Assembly (NCBI RefSeq): GCF_002699205.1
Contig: NZ_PABT01000011.1
Span: 1-64,000 of the forward strand
DNA length: 64,000 nt
From: Allomuricauda sp.
GTDB lineage: Bacteria > Bacteroidota > Bacteroidia > Flavobacteriales > Flavobacteriaceae
Direction: 5' to 3'
A program made the translations under genes and the position numbers. Position 1 is the first letter of the stretch. Each line of letters starts with the position of its first letter. Positions 45,320-54,030 of this stretch are shown one piece after another. Below the pieces are notes generated by a model, which saw only the letters and a list, made by a program, of their open reading frames with translations, was not told the DNA's origin and ran no database searches.

Positions 45320-47232
45320 ATTTAGAACCAGAAGTACGGGAAGTTTTTCAATCTATTGATAATGGCAGAAACTTTTTATTAAGCGGGGGTGCAGGCAGTG
45401 GAAAGACTTACTCCTTGGTAAAAGTAATTAGGCAGGCAATAGCTGAAAATCCAACGGCTAAGGTTGCTTGTATGACTTATACTAATGCAGCAGTAAAAGA
45501 AATTGAAGAAAGGGTAAACCATAAAAATCTTAATGTATCTACGATACACGATTTCTTATGGGATAGTATTAAACATTTTCAAAAAGAGCTTAAAGAAGCA
45601 CTTATTGCCTTAGCAAACAATGAGGAGGTAACCAGAATTTCCATTGAAGAAGTCAATCCTGTACCGGAAAATTATTATGCTGTTTTACCTGATGGTGTAC
45701 AGTACAAAGAGTTTGTTAGAATACGTGAAGGAATTATATCTCACGATGAATTACTCATAGTAGCCAACTATCTTTTTGAAAAATATCCCAAGCTTAGCAG
45801 CATCGTAAAAGATAAATATAAATTCATATTCATTGATGAATACCAGGATACAAGTAAAGCTGTTGTAGAAACATTTCTTACACATTTTAAGAAAAGTAAA
45901 AGAACGAATATCATAGGCTTTTTTGGAGATGCTATGCAATCAATTTATGAAGATGGCATTGGCAACTTAGACGATTATAAAGGAGATGATGCAGAAAAAG
46001 TAAACGAAATTCCAAAGAAACAAAATAGAAGAAATCCGCAACTTGTAATTGACTTGGCGAACAAACTTCGTACTGATGGCATAATTCAAGAACCATCTGC
46101 CGACCCGAAAGCCCCTAATATGGTTGGTGGTGTAATAAAGCAAGGAACTGTTTTATTTCTACATTCCACTGATGGATACATCAATAAGGTTGAGGCATTT
46201 TTAGAAGCTAATTATGCTTGGGATTTTAATAATTCAAAGGAAACTAAAGAACTTAATCTTACTCATAATTTAATAGCAGGTAAAGCGGGTTTTAGAAATT
46301 TGATGGATATTTATGATAAAGACCACATATTAAGTTTTAAAGATAGAATTAAGAAGTATATTAAAGATAACAATGTTGCTGCTGACTTTTCAGAAAATAC
46401 ATTTGGAGAAGTAATTGAAGCATTACAGCAAGGAAAAAGTGGTAGAGAGTTAAACGCAGTTCGTCCTACAAATACAATGCAGGTTTTTATTGATGGTAAT
46501 GCTGAATTGTATAATTATGCGAAATCATTAAAATACTCTGAATTTTCCAAAATGTATGTTGACAAAGACCAATTACTTGATGATAAAAAGCAAGACAAAG
46601 ATGATGAAAACAAGAAAGGTTCAAAAAGAGATAATCTTGTAAAACACTTATTTAAAATTCAGAATAATATTTCTCTGTATCAAAATAAAAAGTACAATGA
46701 GTTTTTAAGAGCCACAGATTATCATTTTAAAATAACAAGTATCGCAAGCAAAAAAGCCTTAAAAGAAAATATTGAAAGCCTTGTGAATGTTGGAGATAAT
46801 ACAATTGAACAAGTCATTAATGATGCTAACGAAAAGAGAATTTGTTTGATTGATGATAAGCTAATTGCCTTTAAAGAGAACAAAGAGTATTTGTATAATC
46901 GAGTGAAGGATGTTAAGTTTAGTGAATTTCAAAAACTATATGAATACCTTGAAGGACAAACACCATTTTCAACACAGCACAAAACCAAAGGAACAGAATT
47001 TGATAATGTTTTGGTTATACTTGATAATGGTGGTTGGAACAATTATAACTTTGGAAATCTATTCTTAGGTACAGGTTCTGCAAGTGTATTGGATAGAACT
47101 CAAAAAATATTTTACGTTTGTTGTACAAGGGCAAAAGAGAACTTAGCAGTTTTTTTTCACAATCCTGATGCAGACGTAATAGCGAAAGCCAAAGTATGGT
47201 TTGGAGAGGACAATGTAATTGATATTAGTTAA
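45301..47232 (+). CDS. gajB: UvrD/Rep-like helicase, GajB-like
   Basis: This 643-aa superfamily 1A helicase has Walker A LLSGGAGSGKTYSL (~29-42), motif Ia MTYTNAAVKEI, motif II FIFIDEYQDTSKA (~178) and late motifs TQHKTKGTEFDNV (~560) and FYVCCTRAKENL (~610). With the OLD nuclease before it, it forms a Gabija-like unit. It is the last gene of the defence island and converges on the traD terminator. Confidence 0.85.
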   Translation: MVEGRLNLEPEVREVFQSIDNGRNFLLSGGAGSGKTYSLVKVIRQAIAENPTAKVACMTYTNAAVKEIEERVNHKNLNVSTIHDFLWDSIKHFQKELKEALIALANNEEVTRISIEEVNPVPENYYAVLPDGVQYKEFVRIREGIISHDELLIVANYLFEKYPKLSSIVKDKYKFIFIDEYQDTSKAVVETFLTHFKKSKRTNIIGFFGDAMQSIYEDGIGNLDDYKGDDAEKVNEIPKKQNRRNPQLVIDLANKLRTDGIIQEPSADPKAPNMVGGVIKQGTVLFLHSTDGYINKVEAFLEANYAWDFNNSKETKELNLTHNLIAGKAGFRNLMDIYDKDHILSFKDRIKKYIKDNNVAADFSENTFGEVIEALQQGKSGRELNAVRPTNTMQVFIDGNAELYNYAKSLKYSEFSKMYVDKDQLLDDKKQDKDDENKKGSKRDNLVKHLFKIQNNISLYQNKKYNEFLRATDYHFKITSIASKKALKENIESLVNVGDNTIEQVINDANEKRICLIDDKLIAFKENKEYLYNRVKDVKFSEFQKLYEYLEGQTPFSTQHKTKGTEFDNVLVILDNGGWNNYNFGNLFLGTGSASVLDRTQKIFYVCCTRAKENLAVFFHNPDADVIAKAKVWFGEDNVIDIS

Positions 47233-47239
47233 CCTTATT

Positions 47240-47278
47240 CTTAAAAAAACAATAGGGAGTTTGCTCATACAAACTCCC
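47240..47278 (-). terminator. terminator of the traA-D operon, overlapping the traD stop codon
   Basis: GGGAGTTTG (47255) and CAAACTCCC (47270-47278) form a perfect 9-bp stem with a 6-base loop, followed on the minus strand by a T7 run. The traD stop codon lies inside the hairpin loop region. Confidence 0.82.
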
Positions 47279-47900
47279 CAATGTCAAAATCACTCAAATC
47301 ACTTTTCCGCAAAGTGGAAGAACTGTCTTCCGTTTCAGATGAAAGGGTACTATCCAAAAGCTCGGCTATTCTTCGGGAAGCATCTTCCATAGAATTTTCC
47401 AATAGGCTGAATAATTCGGTTCCCTGTATTTTTTGAACTATCGCTATCGCTGTTTCCTTTTGGGCTGGTTCCAATTCTTCTTTTTGGAGTAACACCCCCA
47501 CGGAGCTTAGTTCTTCAAAGGTAACCCCTTGGGCAAAACCGTCATCGCCACCGGATATTCCGTACCTGTTCCATTCTTCTTCCTCCTCCTCCAAATCAGG
47601 TATATTTCTGAAAACTTCGTCCAGCTCTTCCTGCGGAATTTGAACACTTACGTTTTCATTTTCGTCGTATTCAATGTCTAAGTTATCAGGGTTTATCTCT
47701 GGTTCCTCAATTTGGCGTTTAGTGGTAATGTTTGGCACTGTAAGGCTTCTTACAGGTTTGGGTTGCCCCATAATATCAGGTAAATCAGGGTTGACCTTTT
47801 CTGGCTTTGGATCTGGTTTCTCCCTTTTCGTAATGACAATCTTATCCTGTAAAAGCAGGATAATAATTATCAGAAGGCAAATCACAATTACTACTTCCAT
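47265..47900 (-). CDS. traD: TraD, conjugative element membrane protein
   Basis: This 211-aa protein has an N-terminal membrane helix (VVIVICLLIIIILLLQ) and an acidic cytoplasmic body (NPDNLDIEYDENENVSV). The position fits traD of Bacteroidota ICEs, whose exact job is not known. It follows traC by 11 bases. Confidence 0.78.
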   Translation of the reverse strand: MEVVIVICLLIIIILLLQDKIVITKREKPDPKPEKVNPDLPDIMGQPKPVRSLTVPNITTKRQIEEPEINPDNLDIEYDENENVSVQIPQEELDEVFRNIPDLEEEEEEWNRYGISGGDDGFAQGVTFEELSSVGVLLQKEELEPAQKETAIAIVQKIQGTELFSLLENSMEDASRRIAELLDSTLSSETEDSSSTLRKSDLSDFDIGEFV

Positions 47901-47911
47901 AATGTTAGTTT

Positions 47912-48217
47912 TTAAAATAAACCCTTGTATTTTTCGTTGAACTCCTTTGTAATCATGTCTTCAAATACTTTAAAATGATATTCCAGAATATTATTGAGAT
48001 AGGCGAACAAGGGTATTTTATCATCGCCTATAATCTGAACGATACGGGTTAAACGTTCATGATATTCAGGGCTTAGGTATATACTTTTATTGCCTCTTTT
48101 CTGCATTTTATTCATTTGCATAAATGCTTTTTCATAGGATACTTTCGCTGTATTAGTTGCTATGCTGGAGTTGTCGTTGGTTGCAACGACATTCCTTTTC
48201 TTTTTGTTTTTCTTCAT
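47912..48217 (-). CDS. traC: TraC (DUF3408) RHH-like protein
   Basis: This 101-aa protein is basic, and SIYLSPEYHERLTRIVQII is the DUF3408 core with ribbon-helix-helix character. It shares this core with TraB encoded before it (VVYIRPEYHERLLRIVQLT), so the two are paralogues. They probably act with the ParA-like TraA in DNA handling. It touches traB by one base. Confidence 0.85.
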   Translation of the reverse strand: MKKNKKKRNVVATNDNSSIATNTAKVSYEKAFMQMNKMQKRGNKSIYLSPEYHERLTRIVQIIGDDKIPLFAYLNNILEYHFKVFEDMITKEFNEKYKGLF

Positions 48218-48627
48218 TACAAAATGGGTTTAAAATGTTCATTGAAATAATCTGTGATATCGTCCCCGTACTCTCTGAAGTGGTGTTCAAGAATGTTATC
48301 AATATAAGAGTAGAGCGTTGTTCTTTCTTCCCTTGTCAGTTGAACGATGCGGAGCAATCTTTCGTGGTATTCGGGGCGAATGTAAACGACCTTACCGTTA
48401 CGACCTGAGGGAAACCGATTGACCAAAAAAGTTTCCTCATAGTCCACTTTTTTTGATGAACTGCTTCGCACTTTTTCTTTCGGTTTGGTTTTAATTTCCT
48501 TTGTTTCTTCCTCTTGAGGTTTGTTTATGGGTGGAGAAATAGGCTCGTCCCCACTTATGATATTCATCAAATAATCCTCATCAACGTCAGGCTTTTCAAA
48601 AGCGTTGTTTTTGTTATCCTTAGCCAT
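48217..48627 (-). CDS. traB: TraB (DUF3408) RHH-like protein
   Basis: This 136-aa protein has a Lys/Glu-rich, disordered N-terminal half and the DUF3408 core (VVYIRPEYHERLLRIVQLT) in the C-terminal half, closely paralogous to TraC. It lies 12 bases after traA. Confidence 0.85.
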   Translation of the reverse strand: MAKDNKNNAFEKPDVDEDYLMNIISGDEPISPPINKPQEEETKEIKTKPKEKVRSSSSKKVDYEETFLVNRFPSGRNGKVVYIRPEYHERLLRIVQLTREERTTLYSYIDNILEHHFREYGDDITDYFNEHFKPIL

Positions 48628-48639
48628 AGTCTAATGATT

Positions 48640-49407
48640 TTATAGTTGTGTGATTTTCAAAAATTCTTCGACAAATAAATCCATTTTGGTTATTTTCATT
48701 AGCTGTGTTTCGGCAGGAAGTAAACTTGACCTGAATACATAACCGGCAGTGTCATCTGTTTCTTTTCGGAAACGCTTACTGTCCATAATCCTTGTTCCCA
48801 TTATTGGCAGGTTGAGTTCTTTGATGACACTTTGATAGGCATCGTATATACCTGTTTTTTCTCTGCCGTCCACTTGGTTCCAGAACAACCAAAGTTCTTG
48901 TTTCTCGTTGCCCTCAGTAGTTTTCGGAAGTTGAAGAAAGGCTTTGGTAAAGCCCAATGTACTTTCTACGACCAAGCGGTCTGCGGTAATGGGCGAAAAG
49001 ATAAAATCCATTGTCTTTAATGTAGTCAAGACACCTTTGGTGTTGGCAGTCCCCGGCAGATCGAAAAAGATAACATCCGGTACAACCACCGACTGGCTTC
49101 TGTATTCCGATGCTTTCTCCAAAGCTGTTTCAGCTTTGCATTTAATAATCGGGTATGCTTTTTTGTTGATGGCTTGAAACTGCTTCATTGCCGCTTTTTT
49201 ATGGTAGTCGTTCTGCATTATGGTTCTCTTATCCCGCTCTCGCATATTAGTCAAACTGTGCTGCGGAAAGTCGCAATCCATTACCAGTACATTAAAACCT
49301 AATCGGTAGTGAAGTACACTTGCCAGCAAGGTGGTCATCGTAGATTTTCCCACACCACCTTTTTGGGTGGAGAAACTGATTTTTAAAGTTTCTTTTCTTG
49401 TTTCCAT
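48640..49407 (-). CDS. traA: TraA, ParA/MinD-like ATPase
   Basis: This 255-aa protein has the deviant Walker A FSTQKGGVGKSTMTTL (~12-27), the VMDCDFPQ switch segment and Walker B VIFFDLPGT. TraA proteins of this group head the traA-D operon and are thought to position or maintain the element. The upstream 700 bases carry phased-GCC site A. Confidence 0.93.
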   Translation of the reverse strand: METRKETLKISFSTQKGGVGKSTMTTLLASVLHYRLGFNVLVMDCDFPQHSLTNMRERDKRTIMQNDYHKKAAMKQFQAINKKAYPIIKCKAETALEKASEYRSQSVVVPDVIFFDLPGTANTKGVLTTLKTMDFIFSPITADRLVVESTLGFTKAFLQLPKTTEGNEKQELWLFWNQVDGREKTGIYDAYQSVIKELNLPIMGTRIMDSKRFRKETDDTAGYVFRSSLLPAETQLMKITKMDLFVEEFLKITQL

Positions 49408-49781
49408 TATTTAAAAATTTATTGTTACACACTTTATTTGTTTTGCAGGATTGAATATTGGTTTATCTGATTATTACCTCATTCCTATATTCCTGCATTC
49501 CCTTTTGGGTACTTTCCTGCACAGGTATTTGCTTTCATTTTTGCCTTGTCAGGTACATTCTTTGGCAAGTGGCAAAACTTGCAACAGGTAAATTGCTTTA
49601 CCGCTTTTATGCTTTTACACTTTTATTGTTTTATTGTTTTATGCTTTTAAAACCTTATGCTTTTATTCCAAACTGCCTGTTTGCAAACCTGATTTTCTTC
49701 TTTGTTGAAATACTTTTTTTACTACCTGCACTAAAATTATACGGCAAATAAAGCGATTGATTTAACCGCTGATTGAGCTGT

Positions 49782-49814
49782 GGCAGTGTTTGGCATTCAA
49801 AGGCAGTGTTTGGC
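49782..49814 (-). promoter_or_regulatory. phased-GCC site A, upstream of traA
   Basis: GGC occurs on the plus strand at 49782, 49792, 49802 and 49812; the 14-base unit GGCAGTGTTTGGCA is repeated exactly with a 20-bp period. In the traA direction a TTTG box follows after 33 bases (49745-49748 as CAAA). This would give a leader of more than 300 bases before traA. Confidence 0.7.
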
Positions 49815-49993
49815 ACTGCTATACAATACACTGCTTTCGTAAACAGGTCTTTACTTTGTAAAATGATTTTTATTAACGGATTTATGCAAAAGTCTTTTGA
49901 CAAAATGGAGAGTAACGGGAACGGCTTCGATCTGTTTTTCCCTGTTACATTTAATCCGTCCCGCAGGGCGGATTTTTGTGTTCAACAGAACAC

Positions 49994-50049
49994 GGCAAGT
50001 TGTGTTTTGAGCATCTCGGAATGATTTCCGATGCTCAAAACAACTTGCC
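49994..50049. repeat. large imperfect inverted repeat before mobA
   Basis: GGCAAGTTGTGTTTTGAGC starts the left arm at 49994 and GCTCAAAACAACTTGCC ends the right arm at 50049; the arms of about 24-28 bases pair with two small 2-base bulges around a loop of about 5 bases. Its position 67 bases before mobA suggests part of oriT, recognised by MobA/MobB, or a terminator-like barrier. Confidence 0.65.
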
Positions 50050-50115
50050 CTTTGCAGGGGGCAGAAAACACCTTCCGAAGTCAGGGTTTTGTATGGATTT
50101 TAAAATGGATTAGTG

Positions 50116-50553
50116 ATGAACGATAACAACAAAAAGCAATTGAAAAAGACCGGACGCCGCCCAAAAGAAGACCCGGCGACCATCCGCTATACGATTTCCT
50201 TTAACGAGCAGGAACACGCCCGTTTTCTTACCCTGTTTGATAAATCAGGTATGCAGGTAAAGGCGCATTTCATAACGTCCTGCATCTTTGACAAGACCAT
50301 AAAGACCATTCAGATTGACAAAGGAACGGTTGATTTTTATATGCGGCTAACCTCTTTTCACAGCCAGTTCCGTTCCATAGGTGTAAATTATAACCAGATT
50401 GTAAAGCTGTTGTACAAGCATTTTTCCGAGAAAAAAGCGGCAGCGTTCCTCTACAAATTGGAAAAACAGACGGCTGAAATGGCGATGCTATGCCAAAAAA
50501 TTATTCAGCTAACCGAGGAATTTGAAGCAAAGTACCTGAAAAAACAGCCTTAG
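50116..50553 (+). CDS. mobA: MobA, relaxosome accessory protein
   Basis: The ATG at 50116 is preferred to the in-frame GTG at 50113. The ~145-aa product has a basic N-terminus (KKTGRRPKEDPATIRYTISF) with ribbon-helix-helix character and a helical C-terminus, the pattern of Bacteroidota MobA-type mobilisation proteins that help the relaxase bind oriT. MobB follows 2 bases after the stop. Confidence 0.88.
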   Translation: MNDNNKKQLKKTGRRPKEDPATIRYTISFNEQEHARFLTLFDKSGMQVKAHFITSCIFDKTIKTIQIDKGTVDFYMRLTSFHSQFRSIGVNYNQIVKLLYKHFSEKKAAAFLYKLEKQTAEMAMLCQKIIQLTEEFEAKYLKKQP

Positions 50554-50555
50554 AA

Positions 50556-51839
50556 ATGATAGCGAAAATCGGTAGAAGCGGAAATTTATACGGAGCATTG
50601 GCGTACAATCAGCTCAAAGTGGAGAATGAAAACGGACAGATTTTGTTTGCCAATAAGATGATTGAAACCGCTAACGGGCATTATTCCGTTGCACAATTAG
50701 CCCAGTCTTTTGCGCCTTACCTGATAGCCAACCGCAATACCGAAAAACATACGTTGCATATTTCGCTCAATCCTGACCCGAATGATAAAGTAAGCGATGA
50801 TAAGTTTAGGGAGATGGCAGAACAGTATATGCGGGAAATGGGTTACGGAGAACAGCCTTTTGTGGTGTTCAAACACACGGATATTGACCGCAGCCATATA
50901 CACATTGTATCGGTTTGCGTGGACGAAGAGGGTAAAAAGATTTCGGACAAGTTCGAGAAAATGCGGTCTATGAATGTGTGCCGTGAGTTGGAAAGAAAAC
51001 ACGGATTGATACCCGCAACTGATAAGGAGCATCGGCAGAACGACAAGGTTTTCCGCCCGGTAAACTACAAAGCTGGAGATGTGAAAAGTCAAATCGCTTC
51101 AGTAGTTCGCCACTTACCAAATTACTATAAGTTTCAGACTTTGGGCGAATACAATGCCTTGCTTTCCCTGTTCAATATTACCACCGAAAAAGTAGAGGGC
51201 GAATTGCAGGGGCAGCTACGGCAGGGTTTATTATACATTCCTTTAAACGAGAAAGGCGAAAGAGCCGGGCATCCGTTCAAGGCTTCTTTGTTTGGTAAAG
51301 ATGCAGGGCTTCCGGCTTTGGAACTGTATTTTGCGAAATGCAAAACGGATTTAAAAGATAGTCCAACCAAGCAGACCTTACAATCAGCCGTTACCATTGC
51401 CTTGAAATCAACAACTGATGAAATGGGCTTTAAGAAGCAATTAGCCGAGCAGGGAATTAACGTAGTGGTGCGGAGGAATGATACAGGGCGTATTTACGGA
51501 ATGACATTTATAGACCACAATTCTAAAGCGGTTTGGAACGGTTCACGTTTGAGCAAGGAACTTTCTGCCAATGCCTTTAATGATTATTGGAACAATAATA
51601 TCAAACCGGAGATTAAAGAGCCAGTTGAATTACAACCGAAAATATCTACATCAAATGATGCGGATCTTCCTGCGGAAGAACCACACCATTTGTTCGACTT
51701 CTTAACTACTGGTAAACACGAAGATGGTTTGATTGAAGCACTGGGAGGCTTATTGCCCGAAGCCCAGGGCGAAGATTACGAGGAACAGGATTTTGCCAAT
51801 AAAATGAAGAAGAAAAAGAAGAAAGGTAGTAGGTTGTAA
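50556..51839 (+). CDS. mobB: MobB relaxase
   Basis: This 427-aa relaxase has the MobP/MOB-type N-terminal domain: motif with HTLHISLNPDP (~63-73), FVVFKHTDIDRSHIHIV carrying the metal-binding histidines (~100-116), and a lysine-rich C-terminus (MKKKKKKGSRL). It nicks at oriT and pilots the strand. It pairs with MobA before it and MobC after the cargo. Confidence 0.92.
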   Translation: MIAKIGRSGNLYGALAYNQLKVENENGQILFANKMIETANGHYSVAQLAQSFAPYLIANRNTEKHTLHISLNPDPNDKVSDDKFREMAEQYMREMGYGEQPFVVFKHTDIDRSHIHIVSVCVDEEGKKISDKFEKMRSMNVCRELERKHGLIPATDKEHRQNDKVFRPVNYKAGDVKSQIASVVRHLPNYYKFQTLGEYNALLSLFNITTEKVEGELQGQLRQGLLYIPLNEKGERAGHPFKASLFGKDAGLPALELYFAKCKTDLKDSPTKQTLQSAVTIALKSTTDEMGFKKQLAEQGINVVVRRNDTGRIYGMTFIDHNSKAVWNGSRLSKELSANAFNDYWNNNIKPEIKEPVELQPKISTSNDADLPAEEPHHLFDFLTTGKHEDGLIEALGGLLPEAQGEDYEEQDFANKMKKKKKKGSRL

Positions 51840-51852
51840 AAAATATCTATTG

Positions 51853-51868
51853 ATTGAAATATATGTTT
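51853..51868. promoter_or_regulatory. near-perfect 16-bp palindrome upstream of the Crp/Fnr gene
   Basis: TGAAATATATGTTTCA differs from a perfect palindrome at one base pair. It lies about 100 bases before the Crp/Fnr start and could be its operator; this is inference. Confidence 0.4.
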
Positions 51869-51965
51869 CATTTTTAAGGTTGTACAGCTTCAGTCTTCAC
51901 ACCACATATAACGAAGCTCATTTTTTTATTTTGTAATTTTGTTACAACAAATCAGCATTGGATTA

Positions 51966-52529
51966 ATGAACATAGACCTTTTACTTGAGAATATATATCC
52001 GCTTCCAGATACTTCAAAAGAATTGCTCAAGAAATCAATTACAGAGGTTAAATATAAAAAAGGGCATATTCTTTTGAGAGCTGATAAAATTGAAAAGAAC
52101 ATCTACTTTATAAAGAAAGGTGTAGCAAGAGCATATTCATATAAAGATAATGATGAAATCACTTTTTGGTTTGGCAAAGAGGGCGATACTATTATTTCAA
52201 TGAAAAGCTATATAGCCAATCAGAAAGGATATGAAAATGTAGAGTTGTTGGAAGATTGCGAATTATATAAACTGAAAACAACAGTCTTACAAAGACTTTT
52301 TGAGAATGATATACATATTGCAAATTGGGGGCGAAGATTTGCCGAAAAAGAACTTATAAAAACAGAAGAAAGGCTTATTTCTCGACAAGTCCGAACAGCT
52401 ACCGAACGATATAAGGAACTTTTGAAAAACAGTCCCGATATAGTCCAGCGAGTGCAATTAGGACACATTGCTTCTTATTTAGGTATAACACAAGTCAGTT
52501 TGAGCAGAATTAGGGCAGAAATAAAGTGA
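51966..52529 (+). CDS. Crp/Fnr-family regulator
   Basis: The ATG at 51966 is chosen; the open frame extends to a TTG at 51939. The 187-aa product has a cyclic-nucleotide-type beta domain (YKKGHILLRADKIEKNIYFI) and a degenerate C-terminal HTH (QLGHIASYLGITQVSLSRIR). No Cys cluster is seen, so it is a Crp-like rather than an iron-sulphur Fnr sensor. It heads the cargo block and may control the exporter and acetyltransferase genes. Confidence 0.88.
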   Translation: MNIDLLLENIYPLPDTSKELLKKSITEVKYKKGHILLRADKIEKNIYFIKKGVARAYSYKDNDEITFWFGKEGDTIISMKSYIANQKGYENVELLEDCELYKLKTTVLQRLFENDIHIANWGRRFAEKELIKTEERLISRQVRTATERYKELLKNSPDIVQRVQLGHIASYLGITQVSLSRIRAEIK

Positions 52530-52549
52530 ACGGCTCATTTTTTATCATT

Positions 52550-52592
52550 TGTAAAATTTCACCTCAATTCCGTTTCCGACCTTTGCAGATAA
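52550..52592 (+). promoter_or_regulatory. Bacteroidota-type promoter for the SMR-GNAT genes
   Basis: ATTTGTAA near 52550 (-33 TTTG) and GACCTTTGCAG near 52580-52590 (-7 TTTG) fit the phylum consensus, with the SMR start codon at 52605. Confidence 0.5.
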
Positions 52593-52604
52593 AGAACAAA
52601 GGAA

Positions 52605-52934
52605 ATGAATTGGATAATTTTAGTTGTAGCAGGGTTGTTTGAAGTGGCTTTTGCATTCTGTTTGGGAAAAGCAAAAGAAACAACAGGAAATGAAATGTAT
52701 TTGTGGTATGCAGGTTTTCTCGTTACCCTTACTATGAGTATGGGACTTTTGATTAAAGCAACCCAAACTTTGCCCATCGGAACGGCTTATGCCGTATGGA
52801 CAGGTATCGGAGCAGTCGGAACAGTTTTAGTCGGTATTCTTGTATTTAAAGAGCCTGCAACATTTCTGCGAATACTTTTTCTTATCACTTTAATAGGCTC
52901 GATTGTCGGGCTGAAAGCCGTATCAGCTCATTAA
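52605..52934 (+). CDS. SMR-family exporter, guanidinium-exporter (Gdx/SugE)-like
   Basis: This 109-aa protein has four transmembrane helices. The first has the essential Glu in LFEVAFAF (~13), and the third region reads LPIGTAYAVWTGIGAVG, the wording of Gdx/SugE-type SMR proteins rather than EmrE. Such proteins form antiparallel dimers and export guanidinium or quaternary ammonium compounds. Resistance is possible but not predictable from sequence. Confidence 0.88.
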   Translation: MNWIILVVAGLFEVAFAFCLGKAKETTGNEMYLWYAGFLVTLTMSMGLLIKATQTLPIGTAYAVWTGIGAVGTVLVGILVFKEPATFLRILFLITLIGSIVGLKAVSAH

Positions 52935-52950
52935 ATAATGTTTTAAAAAA

Positions 52951-53409
52951 ATGAATATAACAATAAGAAAAGCCGAAGAAAAGGACAGCGAGAAAGTTTG
53001 GCATTTAATGAAAGAATTGGCTGTTTTTGAAAAATACATTGACAGTTTTGCCATTACACCCGAAATTGTCAGAAACAGCGGATTTAAGAAAAACCCACCC
53101 GATTTTTATTGCCTTGTGGCAGAAGATAATGATAAAATCGCAGGAATGTTGGTTTATTATTTTCTTCCTTATACAGCCCAAAACCGTCCTGCTATTTATA
53201 TGAAAGAGCTCTATGTGGACGAAAATTATCGTGGTCAGAAAATTGGCGAACAACTAATGAATGCGTTAAAAACTGAAGCAGAACAAAATAATTGCAGTCA
53301 AATAAAATGGACGGTTGCACCGTGGAATAAAGTAGGAGTGAAATTTTATGAACGATTAGGAGCAAGAGAAAATACCGAATGGCTTAACTACGAATGGAAT
53401 TTAAAATAG
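52951..53409 (+). CDS. GNAT-family N-acetyltransferase
   Basis: This 152-aa protein has the GNAT fold signature: NITIRKAEEKDSEKVWHLM start, YMKELYVDENYRGQKIGEQL acetyl-CoA loop and WNKVGVKFYERLGA. It lies 16 bases after the SMR gene and abuts the next GNAT gene with no gap. The family resembles diamine acetyltransferases, but the acceptor is unknown. Confidence 0.9.
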   Translation: MNITIRKAEEKDSEKVWHLMKELAVFEKYIDSFAITPEIVRNSGFKKNPPDFYCLVAEDNDKIAGMLVYYFLPYTAQNRPAIYMKELYVDENYRGQKIGEQLMNALKTEAEQNNCSQIKWTVAPWNKVGVKFYERLGARENTEWLNYEWNLK

Positions 53410-53943
53410 ATGGAACCAATGGAAATAAGAAAAGTAACATTAAACGATATTGAACAACTGCAACAGATAGGCAGACAAACATTTTCAGAAACATTTTCTT
53501 CGAGTAATACAGAAGAGAATATGACAACATATTTAGAGGAGGGATTTTCCAATGAAAAGCTAATAGAAGAATTGAACAATGAAAGTTCCGAGTTTTATTT
53601 TGCCTTATCTGAAAACGAATTAGTTGGTTATTTGAAAATCAATTTCGGGCAATCGCAAACAGAATTGCAAGACGACACAGCACTTGAAATTGAACGCATT
53701 TATGTTTTAAAGGAATTTCACGGTAAAAAAGTCGGACAAGTGCTTTATGAAAAAGCTATTGAAATTGCCAAACAGAAAAATGCACACTACGTTTGGTTAG
53801 GTGTTTGGGAAGAAAATCCTCGGGCAATCAGCTTTTATAAGAAAAATGGTTTTGTTGAATTTGACAAGCATATTTTCAAATTAGGCGATGATGAACAAAC
53901 CGATATAATGATGAAATTAAAATTAGAAGAGAGGATTTTGTAA
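53410..53943 (+). CDS. GNAT-family N-acetyltransferase (copy 2)
   Basis: This 177-aa protein is a close paralogue of the gene at 23398-23919: from NFGQSQTELQDD to DIMMKLKL the two are nearly identical, while residues ~38-75 differ strongly. The start at 53410 directly follows the TAG of the previous gene; an ATG three codons later is equally possible. It carries HGKKVGQVLYEKA and NPRAISFYKKNGF motifs. Confidence 0.9.
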   Translation: MEPMEIRKVTLNDIEQLQQIGRQTFSETFSSSNTEENMTTYLEEGFSNEKLIEELNNESSEFYFALSENELVGYLKINFGQSQTELQDDTALEIERIYVLKEFHGKKVGQVLYEKAIEIAKQKNAHYVWLGVWEENPRAISFYKKNGFVEFDKHIFKLGDDEQTDIMMKLKLEERIL

Positions 53944-54030
53944 ATTAAATTGAGCCTCACAAGGGGCGAGATGGACGAAGCCGTTACTTTTGAGAAAGAA
54001 TAAGGACAAAATCAATTTTACAATAAGGTT

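Larger units (their letters stand above)
49408..50115. other. traA-mobA intergenic region, probable oriT area
   Basis: No convincing gene lies here; a 97-aa frame at 49458-49751 is a Phe/Leu-rich translation of a repeat-laden stretch. The region contains a GCAAGT-N6-ACTTGC hairpin (49565-49582), three copies of TTATGCTTTTA (about 49607, 49639 and 49655) among TTTTATTG repeats, phased-GCC site A and the large hairpin 49994-50049. In CTnDOT-type elements the origin of transfer lies directly before mobA. Confidence 0.6.

Noticed and set aside
49605-49665. Repeats as a CRISPR array
   Set aside because: Units are only ~11 bases, unevenly spaced and without spacers or cas genes.
49458-49751. 97-aa hydrophobic open frame upstream of mobA
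   Set aside because: It translates A/T-rich direct repeats (TTATGCTTTTA, TTTTATTG), has no family likeness and lies over putative promoter and oriT signals.
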